From Timema cristinae (Eukaryota > Arthropoda > Insecta > Phasmatodea > Timematidae), in the NCBI GenBank assembly GCA_039000515.1, contig JBCFYV010000100.1, positions 33,840,421-33,904,420 of the forward strand: DNA of 64,000 nucleotides, given 5' to 3'. The notes under the pieces are model-generated. The model did no database searches. It saw nothing but the letters and a program-made list of their open reading frames with translations, and was not told the origin of the DNA. The translations under genes were made by a program, and so were the position numbers. Positions 1-10,885 of this stretch are shown in pieces. The stretch's first letter is position 1. Every line of letters starts with the position of its first letter.

Positions 1-24
1 AACTTAACACACTCCTAATAATAA

Positions 25-1560
25 ACAATCATCATCATCATCGTCAAATGTTTCCGGCCTGTGTCCGGATCTGTTTGGTAAATGCCTCTATCCTCCCCTC
101 CCCATTCAGCATGCTTCCTTCTTTCTCCTTCCAACATACTTCCTTCTTTCTCCTTCCAGCATACTTCCTTCTTTCTTCTTCCAGCATGCTTCCTTCTTTC
201 TCCTTCCAGCATGCTTCCTTCTTTCTCCTTCCAGCATGCTTCCTTCTTTCTCCTTCCAACAAGCTTCCTTCTTTCTCCTTCCAGCATGCTTCCTTCTTTC
301 TCCTTACAACATGCTTCCTTCTTTCTCCTTCCAGCATGCTTCCTTCTTTCTCCTTCCAGCATGCTTCCTTCTTTCTCCTTCAAACATGCTTCCTTCTTTC
401 TCCTTCCAGCATGCTTCCTTCTTTCTCCTTCCAGCATGCTTCCTTCTTTCTCCTTCCAACATGCTTCCTTCTTTCTCCTTCCAACATGCTTCCTTCTTTC
501 TCCTTCCAGCATGCTTCCTTCTTTCTCCTTCCAACATGCTTCCTTCTTTCTCCTTCCAGCATGCTTCCTTCTTTCTCCTTCCAACATGCTTCCTTCTTTC
601 TCCTTACAACATGCTTCCTTCTTTCTCCTTCCAACATGCTTCCTTCTTTCTCCTTCCAACATGCTTCCTTCTTTCTCCTTCCAACATGCTTCCTTCTTTC
701 TCCTTCCAACATACTTCCTTCTTTCTCCTTCCAGCATGCTTCCTTCTTTCTCCTTCCAACATGCTTCCTTCTTTCTCCTTCCAACATACTTCCTTCTTTC
801 TCCTTCCATGCTTCCTTCTTTCTCCTTCCAACATACTTCCTTCTTTCTCCTTCCAACATGCTTCCTTCTTTCTCCTTCCAACATACTTCCTTCTTTCTCC
901 TTCCAGCATGCTTCCTTCTTTCTCCTTCCAACATACTTCCTTCTTTCTCCTTCCAACATGCTTCCTTCTTTCTCCTTCCAACATGCTTCCTTCTTTCTCC
1001 TTCCAACATGCTTCCTTCTTTCTCCTTCCAACATGCTTCCTTCTTTCTCCTTCCAACATGCTTCCTTCTTTCTCCTTCCAACATGCTTCCTTCTTTCTCC
1101 TTACAACATGCTTCCTTCTTTCTCCTTCCAACATACTTCCTTCTTTCTCCTTCCAACATACTTCCTTCTTTCTCCTTCCAACATACTTCCTTCTTTCTCC
1201 TTCCAACATGCTTCCTTCTTTCTCCTTACAACATACTTCCTCCTTTAATCGCTTTCATTCTTCTTCTATAACTTGCACGCTATCTGTTATTTATGTTTAC
1301 CATCTCTTTCTCAATCTTCCTTGCGGTAATTTTCCTACATACTGCATCTCCATCATTCTCTTTGGTATTCTCTTCTTTTCTATACTCATTACATGCCCAC
1401 ACCATCTCAGCCATGCTTCCTCTACTAACTCACTTACTTAGCATGCTCCCACTATTTTCCCAGATAAATTCTCTCTCTCCTCTTGACAGCTAACATGCTC
1501 CTCACAAACTTCATTCCCATGGCCTCCAATTTCCTGGTATCGTCTACATTCATTGAATAA
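25..1560 (-). pseudogene. LINE reverse-transcriptase C-terminal remnant with minisatellite-expanded 3' region
   Basis: On the minus strand 1560-1250, conceptual translation gives a run typical of the C-terminal part of insect non-LTR reverse transcriptases: a stretch like LEAMGMKFVRSMLAVKRRER, then AWLRWCGHVMSIEKKRIPKR, then VGKLPQGRLRKRW. These are the LRW-GH-RM and GRPRxRW-type motifs that follow the polymerase domain. The pieces lie in more than one frame and carry a stop, so the copy is dead. The frame ends with a stop near 1256, shortly after a VQVIEEE stretch. Downstream on the same strand come the 25-bp tandem array (108-1245) and then a short unique piece ending in a GAT-type microsatellite (about 29-45), which I read as the LINE 3' tail. 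The family assignment is established knowledge of motif types; continuity of LINE, array and tail is inference. The N-terminal endonuclease and the polymerase core are absent. Confidence 0.6.
108..1245. repeat. 25-bp minisatellite, about 45 copies
   Basis: The unit is about 25 bp (catgcttccttctttctcc plus ttccaa or ttccag) and is repeated head to tail with very few changes: A/G at two positions and an occasional ttacaac variant. One unit near 806 lacks 4 bp. Because no frame of the unit contains a stop on either strand, and three units make 75 bp (25 codons), several long open frames (up to about 400 codons) run through it in multiple frames on both strands. None resembles a known protein. 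Confidence 0.97.
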
Positions 1561-2379
1561 ATAAATGTTCTCAACAAACATTAGTACAGTTGTTTTTATC
1601 TTAATACATTTGCAGATTAAATTCGAGACAGTGTGGTTGCTTCAATAAATTATGTAGACTATTTATCTGAAGTAACTGTAATGTCTCTAGGAATGTTATT
1701 TTAACATTTCAACAGGGATAAAGGAGGGTAGGGGTAGGGGGTGAAGAGGGTGGATATCACCTCTTAAAAACTTTCCCACCGGTGCGTTTCTAAACCAAGC
1801 CCCAATTCGCTGAGAAAAAATCTCTACGGTGCCAACCCTGCTGGTGTCAAATACCTGCACAGTCCAATTTTAATATGAGCAACCTTTTGTAAAATGTATA
1901 TTTTTGTGGTCAAATTCTCTAACATTTAGCTTTATTAAGACTGTTATTTTATAGATATTTATCATTTTTATAAAAAAATGATAGTTACATATCACATGAC
2001 TTGACATATGTAGAGCTAGTAACTTTTGAAGCTTAAATTTAAGGTCCTTCCTATGAAAATTGGATTGTCTGGCTAACCACTCTGTCGCAGGAAAGGGCGA
2101 CGTCCTAATTAGTGAGTGGAATAAGAATTTGTCTTACACTAGCACTTGTTTGAGGTTCCTCGTCGGAATCCTCAAGTAGGGAGACAATTTGAAACACCAC
2201 GGACCGGTCATAGCATCCCAGGAAAGGTAAGAAGAAAGTAGTACTAGTCTTTGCCATCAGGGCTGTATCGAGGCAGAAAACTTCCATCTTGAAAAACTTA
2301 TCAATAATAATGTACCGATTACATCGAGGCTCTGTTTTAAGGTTGGGTTATAGGGACCACGGTTAAATGATAGTGTTTT
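1561..2379. other. No gene recognised
   Basis: AT-rich sequence with a G-rich purine tract at about 1722-1750. A 60-codon minus-strand frame (2105-2287) is richer in GC than its surroundings and contains an acidic SLLEDSDEEP stretch; I do not recognise it and regard it as unassigned, possibly transposon-derived. Confidence 0.4.
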
Positions 2380-2700
2380 TGTAGTTTTTATCTCAAAACT
2401 TATTTTTGGTTAAAATAAATCAAATAATTCTCCTGTAGAGACTTAGTTTAGAGGTCACCATGTAAAGAAGATTAAAGTCCTTGAATATCTCTCAAGGTTG
2501 TATTTTAGAACTTAATGACAATATTTTCTCTTCCTTTAAAAAGTTTGTCATCTAAAGCTTCTGTGCTCATGAAATATTCAAGAACTGTTGATATCACCAT
2601 GTGAAGAGATATCATTTTTATGTTTATCCAAGAGTGATATTTGATTCATTTTGAAAAAAAAAAAGTTTTACTATAAAAACATCGAATTTTTTTCATGTTA
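2380..2700 (+). repeat. Dispersed repeat family S, copy 1
   Basis: Shares an ordered set of short blocks with 15655-16035 and 46840-47585: aaataaatcaaat-type start, accatgt-aag-gattaaa, ttgaata, then a block like tttgtcatctaaagcttc and tgctcat. Spacing is similar in the three loci. No coding capacity is visible. The family is unclassified. Confidence 0.4.
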
Positions 2701-2906
2701 TTTTCAAATTTTACTTATCTTTTCAATATGACAGCCACTCAAAAGGTTTTTCGTGTAATAAAACATCCTAGTGATTTAAATTTAAAAGATGAATCTTAAG
2801 CAACCAATCAAGGACTTAGAGCGCATTTTTTTATTTTTTAGAATTTGTCATATTTTGAAAGGCCGACGTCTCAAACCACGTGAAAAATAGTTATTCTCTA
2901 TTAATA

Positions 2907-3577
2907 CAGTGGAACCTGGATAATTCAAACTTTATGGGACCAGGAAAAAATTCGAATGGTCGAAAAATTCGAATTAAATCAGTGTCTTAAAAAATAACTC
3001 CCTTTTCCACTTCCTCATCACCGCTAATTTTTCGGCCAAAATTAATGATTTTTACGACTGTGGCTTGGACAGTGACATCACAATACACACACACACATAC
3101 ACAAACACAAACACCACTATCTAGTATGTACTAAACAAAACTAAAACTAAACAAAAACTGAAACACAAAACTACAATAAACTCGCACGTCACAAGAATAT
3201 CGCTATGACCGAATCAGTAAGAACAGCGCACGTAACCGCTCGAGAGATTCTACCCTGACTGAGTACATAACTGTACGTGTAAACAAAGATGTACTGGTGA
3301 GCGGAGGAGGGGCGTGAAGAAAGGTGCTGACTGTATTCCAACGTCACCTCCACTATTTCCAAAAATATAACAACATAGCTCCACATATAGAAGTAGGAAA
3401 ACAATACTGCACAGTACATTACACCTTACGAAAATTTTAGAATTTACCAAAACAAAACTCGAATCATCCACGATTTTTTAATATTGTTTTATTACAAAAT
3501 TCACGGGACCGGGTGAAAAATTCGAATTAAAAACGATTTTGAATAACGGAAATTCAAATAAGTCTGGTTCTAATGTA
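2907..3577. mobile_element. pogo/Tigger-like non-autonomous DNA transposon
   Basis: The left end begins TA then cagtggaacctggataattc, a classical pogo/Tigger-type terminus. The right end, read on the minus strand, begins TA then cattagaaccagacttattt. Both flanks carry TA, the target duplication expected for Tc1/mariner/pogo elements. Further in, a gggaccagg/gggaccggg block next to aaaaattcgaat occurs near both ends. At about 670 bp it is too short for a transposase, and the interior (a CA run near 3080-3105 and small frames at 3189-3471) does not encode a recognisable one. Confidence 0.7.
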
Positions 3578-3713
3578 TAATTTACTATAGAATAAAGAAC
3601 TAATTTGTTTCTGTATTCTTTTATCACAAAATAAAACAATAAACCTGAAATCCAAGGGGAAATTATCGTAGAAAATGTTTAAAGCCGAATTCCGAATAGA
3701 AATTCTAAGACTG

Positions 3714-3945
3714 GAGGGGTCGGGTTCTATGGCCGCATGATCTAAGGCTTCCCTCTCCTGTGACAGGCAGACCGGGGTGCGAGTACCAGTCGGGTATACT
3801 GAGGGTGGATTTCCAAAATAATTTTTCTTTCTATTTTCACGCAAATACGAGTACAATTCTTCTAAATTCAACCTTAATCATCCTTAACTCATTAGCGTAA
3901 TAAGTACATATGTGTACAAGCTGGACAGATAGTGCGATGCTATAA
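3714..3945 (+). mobile_element. SINE family B copy
   Basis: Follows the family B layout: decayed tRNA-like head (tatggccgcatgatctaagg), a block like gtcgggtatactgagggtgg, a pyrimidine-rich stretch, cgcaaata-gagta, an aattcaacctt-type block, then ttaactcattagcg and a degraded 3' segment. The copy is old. Confidence 0.6.
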
Positions 3946-4094
3946 AAACTAGTAATTATAGGAATCATCTTTATTATTCTTAACATGATGTACTAGCCAT
4001 TTGTTTAATGGAGGTAGCGGGGTCTACCGGTACATATTTATACCCCTCCTTGGCCTATAAAATAGTAGGCTTGGATATTTTTTTCTAGCATCTT

Positions 4095-4306
4095 CTCAAT
4101 GTCAGTTTGGTCCACATGCACATGTATTAGTTACAATAATGTGTTAAACATGAAGGTAGAGTTTGTATTAAATTTGTCCGCATTTTTGTGAAGAGAAAGT
4201 GGAATAATCATTTGAAAACAAATATCCTCAGTTCAACCGATAGGGATTCGAAACCAGTCTTGCCATCACAGTGAGTCCAGTCCATTGCGAGAGTGACGTC
4301 TTAAAC
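4095..4306 (-). mobile_element. SINE family B copy, abutting a hAT-like terminus
   Basis: Minus-strand family B copy with head at 4306 (gcgagagtgacgtcttaaacc on the plus strand), B-box-like gggattcgaaacc, cactga-type block and the body ending near 4095. Its head is immediately followed at 4307 by the terminus of the hAT-like element. Confidence 0.6.
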
Positions 4307-5925
4307 CAGGCATATCAAACTTGCGGGCCGATTTATGACTTTGCGGGGTCCACACAGCTCAATAACGAACGAACGAACATTCAATGCAGCTCAAACTATG
4401 ATTTTGTGCTGCCCGCGCAGCTTACTAACGAACCAACATTCAATACAGCTCAATCTATGATTTTGTGCTTCCCGCGAAGCTTAATAACGAACCAACATCC
4501 AATGCAGCCCAAACTATGATTTTGTGCTTCCCGCGAAGCTTAATAACGAACCAACATCCAATGCAGCCCAAACTATGATTTTGTGCTTCCCGCAAAGCTT
4601 AATAACGAACAAACATTCAATACAGCTCAATCTATGATTTTGTGCTTCCCGTGAAGCTTAATAACGAACCAACATCCAATGCAGCCCAAACTATGATTTT
4701 GTGCTTCCCGCGAAGCTTAATAACGAACCAACATCCAATGCAGCCCAAACTATGATTTTGTGCTTCCCGCGAAGCTTAATAACGAACCAACATCCAATGC
4801 GGCTCAATCTATGATTTTGTGCTTCCCGCGAAGCTTAATAACGAACCAACATCCAATGCAGCCCAAACTATGATTTTGTGCTTCCCGCGAAGCTTAATAA
4901 CGAACCAACATCCAATGCAGCCCAAACTATGATTTTGTGCTTCCCGCGAAGCTTAATAACGAACCAACATCCAATGCGGCTCAATCTATGATTTATTGCG
5001 GTCCGCGAAGCTTAATAACGAACCAACATCCAATGCGGCTCAATCTATGATTTATTGCGGTCCGCGAAGCTTAATAACGAACCAACATCCAATGCAGCCC
5101 AAACTATGATTTTGTGCTTCCCGCGAAGCTTAATAACGAACCAACATCCAATGCAGCCCAAACTATGATTTTGTGCTGCCCGCGAAGCTTACTAACGAAC
5201 CAACATTCAATACAGCTCAATCTATGATTTTGTGCTTCCCGCGAAGCTTAATAACGAACCAACATCCAATGCGGCTCAATCTATGATTTATTGCGGTCCG
5301 CGAAGCTTAATAACGAACCAACATCCAATGCAGCCCAAACTATGATTTTAAGCTTCCCGCGAAGCTTAATAACGAACCAACATCCAATGCGGCTCAATCT
5401 ATGATTTATTGCGGTCCGCGAAGCTTAATAACGAACCAACATCCAATGCGGCTCAATCTATGATTTTGTGCTGCCCGCGAAGCTTAATAACGAACCAACA
5501 TACAATGCGGTTCAATCTATGATTTTGTGCTGCCCACGCAGCTTTGAACGAACCAACAGTCAATGCGGCCCAATCTATGATTTATTGCGGTCCGCGAAGC
5601 TTAATAACGAACCAACATACAATGCGGTTCAATCTATGATTTTGTGCTTCCCGCGAAGCTTAATAACGAATCAACATACAATGCGGTTCAATCTATGATT
5701 TTGTGCTGCCCGCGAAGCTTAATAACGAACCAACATCCAATGCGGCTCAATCTATGATTTTGTGCTGCCCACGCAGCTTTGAACGAACCAACAGTCAATG
5801 CGGCCCAATCTATGATTTATTGCGGTCCGCGAAGCTTAATAACGAACCAACAGTCAATGCGGCTCAATCTATGATTTTGTGCTGTCCGCAGAGCTTATAA
5901 ACGAACCAACATTCAATGCAGGCCG
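4307..5925 (+). mobile_element. hAT-like terminus with internal segment amplified into an array
   Basis: At 4307 the sequence caggcatatcaaacttgcgg matches the general CAGGGGTGTCAAACT form of hAT (Charlie-type) terminal repeats and resembles the left end of the element at 28285. It leads directly into the 59-bp array. No matching right terminus was found after 5925, so the element is truncated or its right end has been lost. Confidence 0.5.
4330..5925. repeat. 59-bp satellite-like tandem array, about 27 copies
   Basis: The unit is 59 bp and contains ctatgattttgtgcttcccg, cgaagcttaataacgaacc and aacatccaatgcagcc blocks. Two main unit variants alternate (ttgtgcttcccgcg versus tattgcggtccgcg), and a third variant (gcagctttgaacgaaccaac) appears at about 5538 and 5774, 235-236 bp apart, i.e. 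a four-unit higher-order period near the right end. Short open frames (4271-4519, 5468-5698, 5703-5900) are by-products of the array. There are no unique spacers, so this is not a CRISPR. Confidence 0.95.
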
Positions 5926-6247
5926 ACTCTTTTATTCATAATTGTGACAGTACAGTGTACGGTGTTTGTGAGTAACAAAGAGGTAGAGATAGATACCGGG
6001 TGAGTGAGTTGAAGAAAAGAGTGAATGTAAGGTTTGAGAATATTCTAGCATAGTAAAACTTTTTAACTAAAGAGATGGTATGGAAGGGGTTAAGTGGTAT
6101 TTCAACACTTAAAGCTGGTATATTAAAACGCAGAGCATTTTAGGAAGAACAATTAAATTAAGTGTGAAATTTATAATAATATTGAGGAAACTAGCAAAAT
6201 TTATCTTTGTTACTGGCACAATATTGCTCTCTGTACTTGGACACATT
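5926..6247. other. No gene recognised
   Basis: Unique-looking AT-rich sequence flanking the 59-bp array. Nothing recognised. Confidence 0.5.
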
Positions 6248-6492
6248 GGTTGGAGCCCAGATAGTCAAACGTGCTACTCTCGCAGTAGACTAGACTGCCG
6301 ATGACGGTGAGTTCTAGGTTCGACTCTCGGTCAGGTATACTGAGGGTAGTTTTTCCAAAATTGTGTTACACATTATCTCCATGTAAATCAGGGTGCACTT
6401 CTTATAGATTTAACCTTCCTAATCCCTAAAACCATTACGTAATTAGTACATAAGGGTGTAATCCGAACGGACAGTAAAACGCTGCGCTTATA
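6248..6492 (+). mobile_element. SINE family B copy, near full length
   Basis: Head gtagactagactgccgatga with a B box close to GGTTCGACTC (gttctaggttcgactctcgg), then ggtatactgagggtagtttt, body blocks, and the 3' segment gtaatccgaacggacagtaa. The inner A-box region is eroded. Confidence 0.75.
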
Positions 6493-7124
6493 TAAAAAAG
6501 GCAAGTAGTTTGTCACACACTCTAGTGAACAGTGACTAAGAAAACATTCCTTTAGAAGTTTTCTACTCTAAGAATTAAAAAAATCTTAAATTCAGTCTCG
6601 TTTGTCTACCGTAGCAAGGGGTCCTGTGATTTATTCTAATTTTTTTTAAGGTGAAATATAAACAATTTTCGACTGAAAAATAGTTTGAACTATTCAAATT
6701 AAAATATATTTTATTTGATTTTGTAAAGGGCTACTTGTTAATAACGCTTCAAATAGTGTGAAACTCAAAATATTCATTTCAAAACCTTTGAAACGCAAAC
6801 TAAATAGAAGGGTCATGTGTTTTAGAAAAAGTGGGACCTGGAGTATTTTGTTCACCAAATAAATAGTAAAAATGTTTGTATTTTATTTGAACAAACAATC
6901 CGGGTTGTGTTGTAAAGGCGTCGTTTACTTTTTGTCTGGTTGGCTAGTGATTGGTTGGTCAGCTGCAAATAACAAGTGTCAAATTTCTTGGAAAAAAATA
7001 AAAGGTGAGTTCTATTATTTTCTAAAAAAATATATAAAAAAAATGAAGGTTCTAAAATGAACTTTACGAATGGTGATATTTTTTAAATATATATTTTTAA
7101 TGTAGGCCGTCCATTATTTTTTAC
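6493..7124. other. No gene recognised
   Basis: AT-rich sequence. A 62-codon frame at 6872-7060 has no recognisable features and is probably chance. Confidence 0.5.
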
Positions 7125-7955
7125 TTTCTCTTAACCCCTCGAAGAAAGAAGTGTTGTGATCCTCAAACACATTTAATTCGAGATTTTGACATGTGAAACA
7201 GAAAAGTGGTTTTCGCGATGACGTCTATTTGTCAATCGGACTAAAATCGAAACTATTTTACGGATTGGGCTAAAACTTGGTATTTAGTGTTTTCATAAGA
7301 ATCTCCCGAAGTTTTTTGAATTAGATATCTAAAACTAAATTAGGGGTAGTTTACTGAAGGGCAAAAATATATGAAATTGATTTTATCAAAATCCGCTGAA
7401 ATGATTTTGATTAGATTTTTTATCTAGACACAGTTTATCATTGCAAACAAAATGGCAATTTTAATTTTTCCATGAAAATTAATATGAGGGTACTACTATA
7501 CAAGGGCGAAATTTTCAATTTTTAACATATCTAGACAGCTATTTGAGATTGAGTTTAATATATATCTTTATAAAACCAATAATTTGGTGAGTTATGAGCA
7601 AACATATACCTTATTTGAAATATATTTTTATAAAACCAGTAGTTTCTAAATTATAATCCAATAAATATGTTTTTAAAATTCAGGTTTATGAAAATGAATT
7701 TGATTCTTATTCTCTTTGGTGGACAAAGATGTTTCTCTTTGCTAACTTTTTCTGTAACAGTGTTCCAAGTTCTTAATGCCATAGAGTAACAATATAAATT
7801 ATTTCTTTTAAGATCTTAAGTGTAGTGATTATACAGCAATGTATATACCTATTATTTTGTTTCACAAATATCACAATTTAGTAAATGTATATTTTAAGAT
7901 AAAAGAGAGAGAGCCTATGTGGTGCGCCATACCATTTATTTTAATATGGGTCCAT
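7125..7955 (+). repeat. Dispersed repeat family R, copy 1
   Basis: Recurring unclassified AT-rich element with ordered landmarks: aacccctcgaagaaagaagt, tgttgtgatc, gagattttgacatg, ggttttcgcgatgacgtc, ggtatttagtgttttcataa, taggggtagtttactgaagg, gacacagtttatcattgcaa and a right end with gagagagcctatgtggtgcg followed by ccataccatttatt. The same landmarks recur at 10095, 36000-38435, 43865 and 53640. No coding capacity is visible. Confidence 0.65.
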
Positions 7956-8934
7956 AATAATAATATAATAATATGATAATAAAACTACAATTGAGAATAA
8001 TTTATTTTTTAAATTGCACAACATCTCTAGCTTCATCATTCTGTTGCCTACTACCTTTTAGTTTTCTCCGTCTAGCCACATGAATAATTCACTAAAATGG
8101 TTTTCGATTTTAAGTATACAGTAAGGATTACGTCATTTTTTAAAAAAAATCTTTTAAGCTCTTGTAAAATTCTACATTCTTGTATCTTGGGATATTTTTG
8201 TTTGGTTAATACATAACTTCCATTAATTCTCCACCACACTGGACCTGGTCGAGGTATTAGCATTTTTACTAAGCTAATTAAGTAGAAATTAGGAAGGTAG
8301 CAATTCAATAGAAATGTAGCCTCATTTTTGGTAGGTAAAATGAGTAGTAGACCCAGTCTTATAGGAAAATACCTCTCAGAGCATTAGACCAAGATTCGAA
8401 CCCCGACCTCACCCTACTTCGACAAACAAGCGAGACTGACGTCATTTTTCACTTTTATACCGAAGAGGCCTAAACTTTGCCTTTTGGGGGTATATTTGAT
8501 CATTGTCAACCTGGGTCTCTTTGGATAGATATAAAATTATTAAAATTATTTTTATACTCGCCCATTCCTCAAATATAGTTGGTATTTTGACGAGTGAAGT
8601 AAATTCTAGTAAATTGTCAAGTCCTAACAAATATTTTAAGTAAAATATTCAATCGTTATAAACGTCCATCTTAGCATGAAGAACTAAACCATTAAAAGTT
8701 TTGTCTCCAAAATAAACAGTGAAGTCGTGAAGAAAGATATACATATAATTATATATAAATATATGGTACCTGTACCCACATCAGAGGGATTGTATAGTGT
8801 GTAGCCTCTTTAAAAGAGGAACAAAATAGATTAAACGTGAAAGCTTACTTGAATATTATCTCTGAAGGAACTGCTTGATTACTCTTGGGTAACAGCCTTG
8901 CCCTTAAGGTGTTTTCATGTGGTCAATCTAAACT
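7956..8934. other. No gene recognised; weak SINE remnant
   Basis: AT-rich DNA. A piece at about 8358-8446 (minus) keeps a tRNA B-box-like ttcgaaccccg and a family B-like head, but is strongly eroded. Small frames at 8072-8308 and 8442-8630 lack recognisable features. Confidence 0.4.
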
Positions 8935-9190
8935 CTTCCATGTAGTACATGCTTACTCTATGGCGTTATGAGCTCGAAAATCCATTGCTGCGCTTAAAGT
9001 ACGCCACCTGTCTACCTAATTACACCCTATCTGTTTCAGGTCCGTTATAATGTCCTCCCATCTGCGTCTAGGTCTTCCGACTCGTCTCTTACATTAGTTT
9101 TACCAATCAATACATTAACTCACTAGTTTTACTTTATTATATTAGCGTTGAATGCCCTACCCACCTTAATCTGCTAGATGTGACTATACT
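8935..9190 (-). pseudogene. LINE family L2 3'-end fragment
   Basis: Minus-strand remnant whose plus strand contains agtacgccacctgtctacc, attacaccctatctgtttca and tgcgtctaggtcttcc. These correspond to the reverse-translated GRPRxRWEDxI...CNEVDW...LAQDRDRW end of a LINE frame that is better preserved at 21042-21350, 25560-25985 and 49975-50470. This copy has a single version of the segment that is tandemly duplicated in two of the others. Confidence 0.55.
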
Positions 9191-9356
9191 AAAAAAAACC
9201 TGATGATGAGTAAAAAGCATTTAACTTATTTTTATGTAACTTCCTTCACTATACTTTATCTTCAAATAGGTTACTCTACAAATGTTGCAATTTGACTGTA
9301 GATATTGCCAGTAACACAGAATCCGTTCAACTATTACACACACATTAATTGAATGA

Positions 9357-9652
9357 GGTGACCTGGCGGTCTAGGGGTAAGGTATCAGGGGGTCCGGGGT
9401 TCAATCATCGGCCCCAGTACAGATTTATCTTATTCCCAAACCCTTCCTTCACCTCTGACCAGACGTGTATTAATCACAACTTGTGAATGTGTGGGATGTC
9501 AGGCCTCCACCGTGGTTAGGATTCCACGTTAAACTGCAGATCCTTCATTTCATCTCGCAATCACCCTACCATTACACATTAGCGTAAGTGCGTATAACCC
9601 AAACGAGCAGTAAGACGTGATGATGATAATAATAATATAATAATAATAAATT
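9357..9652 (+). mobile_element. SINE family A copy, near full length
   Basis: Starts ggtgacctggcggtctaggg, an A-box-like head (TGGCGGTCTAGGGGTAAGG), followed by B-box-like ggggttcaatcatcg (consensus GGTTCRANNCC). Then come the body blocks aaacccttccttcacctctg, cacaacttgtgaatgtgtgg, ggcctccaccgtggtt, ttaaactgcag and the 3' segment gcgtataacccaaacgagca ending in an AAT-rich tail. About 15 bp of the anticodon-region equivalent are missing. A tRNA-derived Pol III SINE by structure. Confidence 0.85.
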
Positions 9653-10094
9653 CTAATAAAATAATTCTTTTGTTATAATGGTACTTTGTGTAAACTATAT
9701 TAATGTGAAAAATCTGTATCATTAATAAATTTAATATATTTTTTATATTATATGTATTGATTTTTGGCCAAATAGATGTGTAATTATAATATTTGGTATA
9801 TTATTTTTTTAAAGTAGTGGGGTGTTACCAGACAACATTTAGTGTAAGTTATTATATTCCATAATATATTTTTTATAAATTATTAGTAAAGTAAGGATTT
9901 TTAAACAAAAAGGTTGTAAGAATGTGAAGAAAATGATGTTAAGTTAATAAGACTTTTATCCTGAAAATAAATGTCATGATTGTGGCAAAAAGCAATGTTT
10001 CTAAAATTCATTATGGGATCCATTTTGCAACATTTATCCGATACAAAGTTAAAATAAAGCTTTTCCACAGCCTGCGATGTTGTTAAATCTAGTT
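9653..10094. other. No gene recognised
   Basis: Very AT-rich, low-complexity DNA. Nothing recognised. Confidence 0.5.
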
Positions 10095-10885
10095 CTTATT
10101 TTTAGGTTTTGGCGACCCCTTAAAAAGAATATTATTGTGATCGCCGAAAAAATCGAATTCGAGATTTATATGGATGTTAACGTGCTGAAACCCGGAAAGT
10201 TGATTTTGGAATGCTGTGTCGTCTGTCTGTCTATCTGCCTGTCTCTCTATCTGTATCTCAACCTAGAATCTAAAATCTTTTAACGAATTCTGGATAAAAC
10301 TGTGTATCTAGGGTTTTCATAAAGTTTCCTGAAGAGGTTTTTTTAGAATCATATATTACACCCTAAAATTAAGGGTAGTCAACTTACAGGCTGAAACAGA
10401 AAAAATACTATTTTCTTGAAATCTACTTGAACTATTTTTATTAAAATTCGTATATATACACTGTTTAACATTATAAATAAAATGATACATCTTATTTATC
10501 CGAGAAAATTATCTGGAGGGTACTTTACATATTAAACGAATCTCTCCAATTTTGATAAGTATGCAATTCTTTGAGATAGGAAATTACTTCATTCCATAAC
10601 TGTAGAAATATTTAGGTAAAAAACTTTTATTTGAGATTATTTTTATCACACAGTTTCCAAGCTATAATCAAATATATATTTTTTAATGGGTATCTTGTGA
10701 AATTGTGAGTTGATTGCATTTTCCTTCAGTGGGTCGTGATGCAAACTTTTTTTCTCAATATGTTTCTGTACCTCTATTTCATATACGTACGCCCTTTGGT
10801 GAAATGTGATACTCCTTTTTCCATAATATTTCTGTAACGATACATATTATTTTGTTTAGTATATATTTCGAGTTTTTAATTAATA
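10095..10885 (+). repeat. Dispersed repeat family R, copy 2
   Basis: Same landmark order as the copy at 7125: ggcgaccccttaaaaagaat, ttattgtgatcgccg, gagatttatatggatg, a GTCT microsatellite (about 10216-10250), tctagggttttcataaag, aattaagggtagtcaac and cactgtttaacattataaa. A 68-codon frame at 10077-10283 lies inside it and is not a gene. Confidence 0.65.

Noticed and set aside
15..1441. Long open frames of 200-407 codons on both strands
   Set aside because: They run through the 25-bp minisatellite in several frames at once and have perfect 25-residue periodicity; no protein family is recognised.
4330..5925. CRISPR array
   Set aside because: Whole 59-bp units repeat without unique spacers, and the window is eukaryotic.
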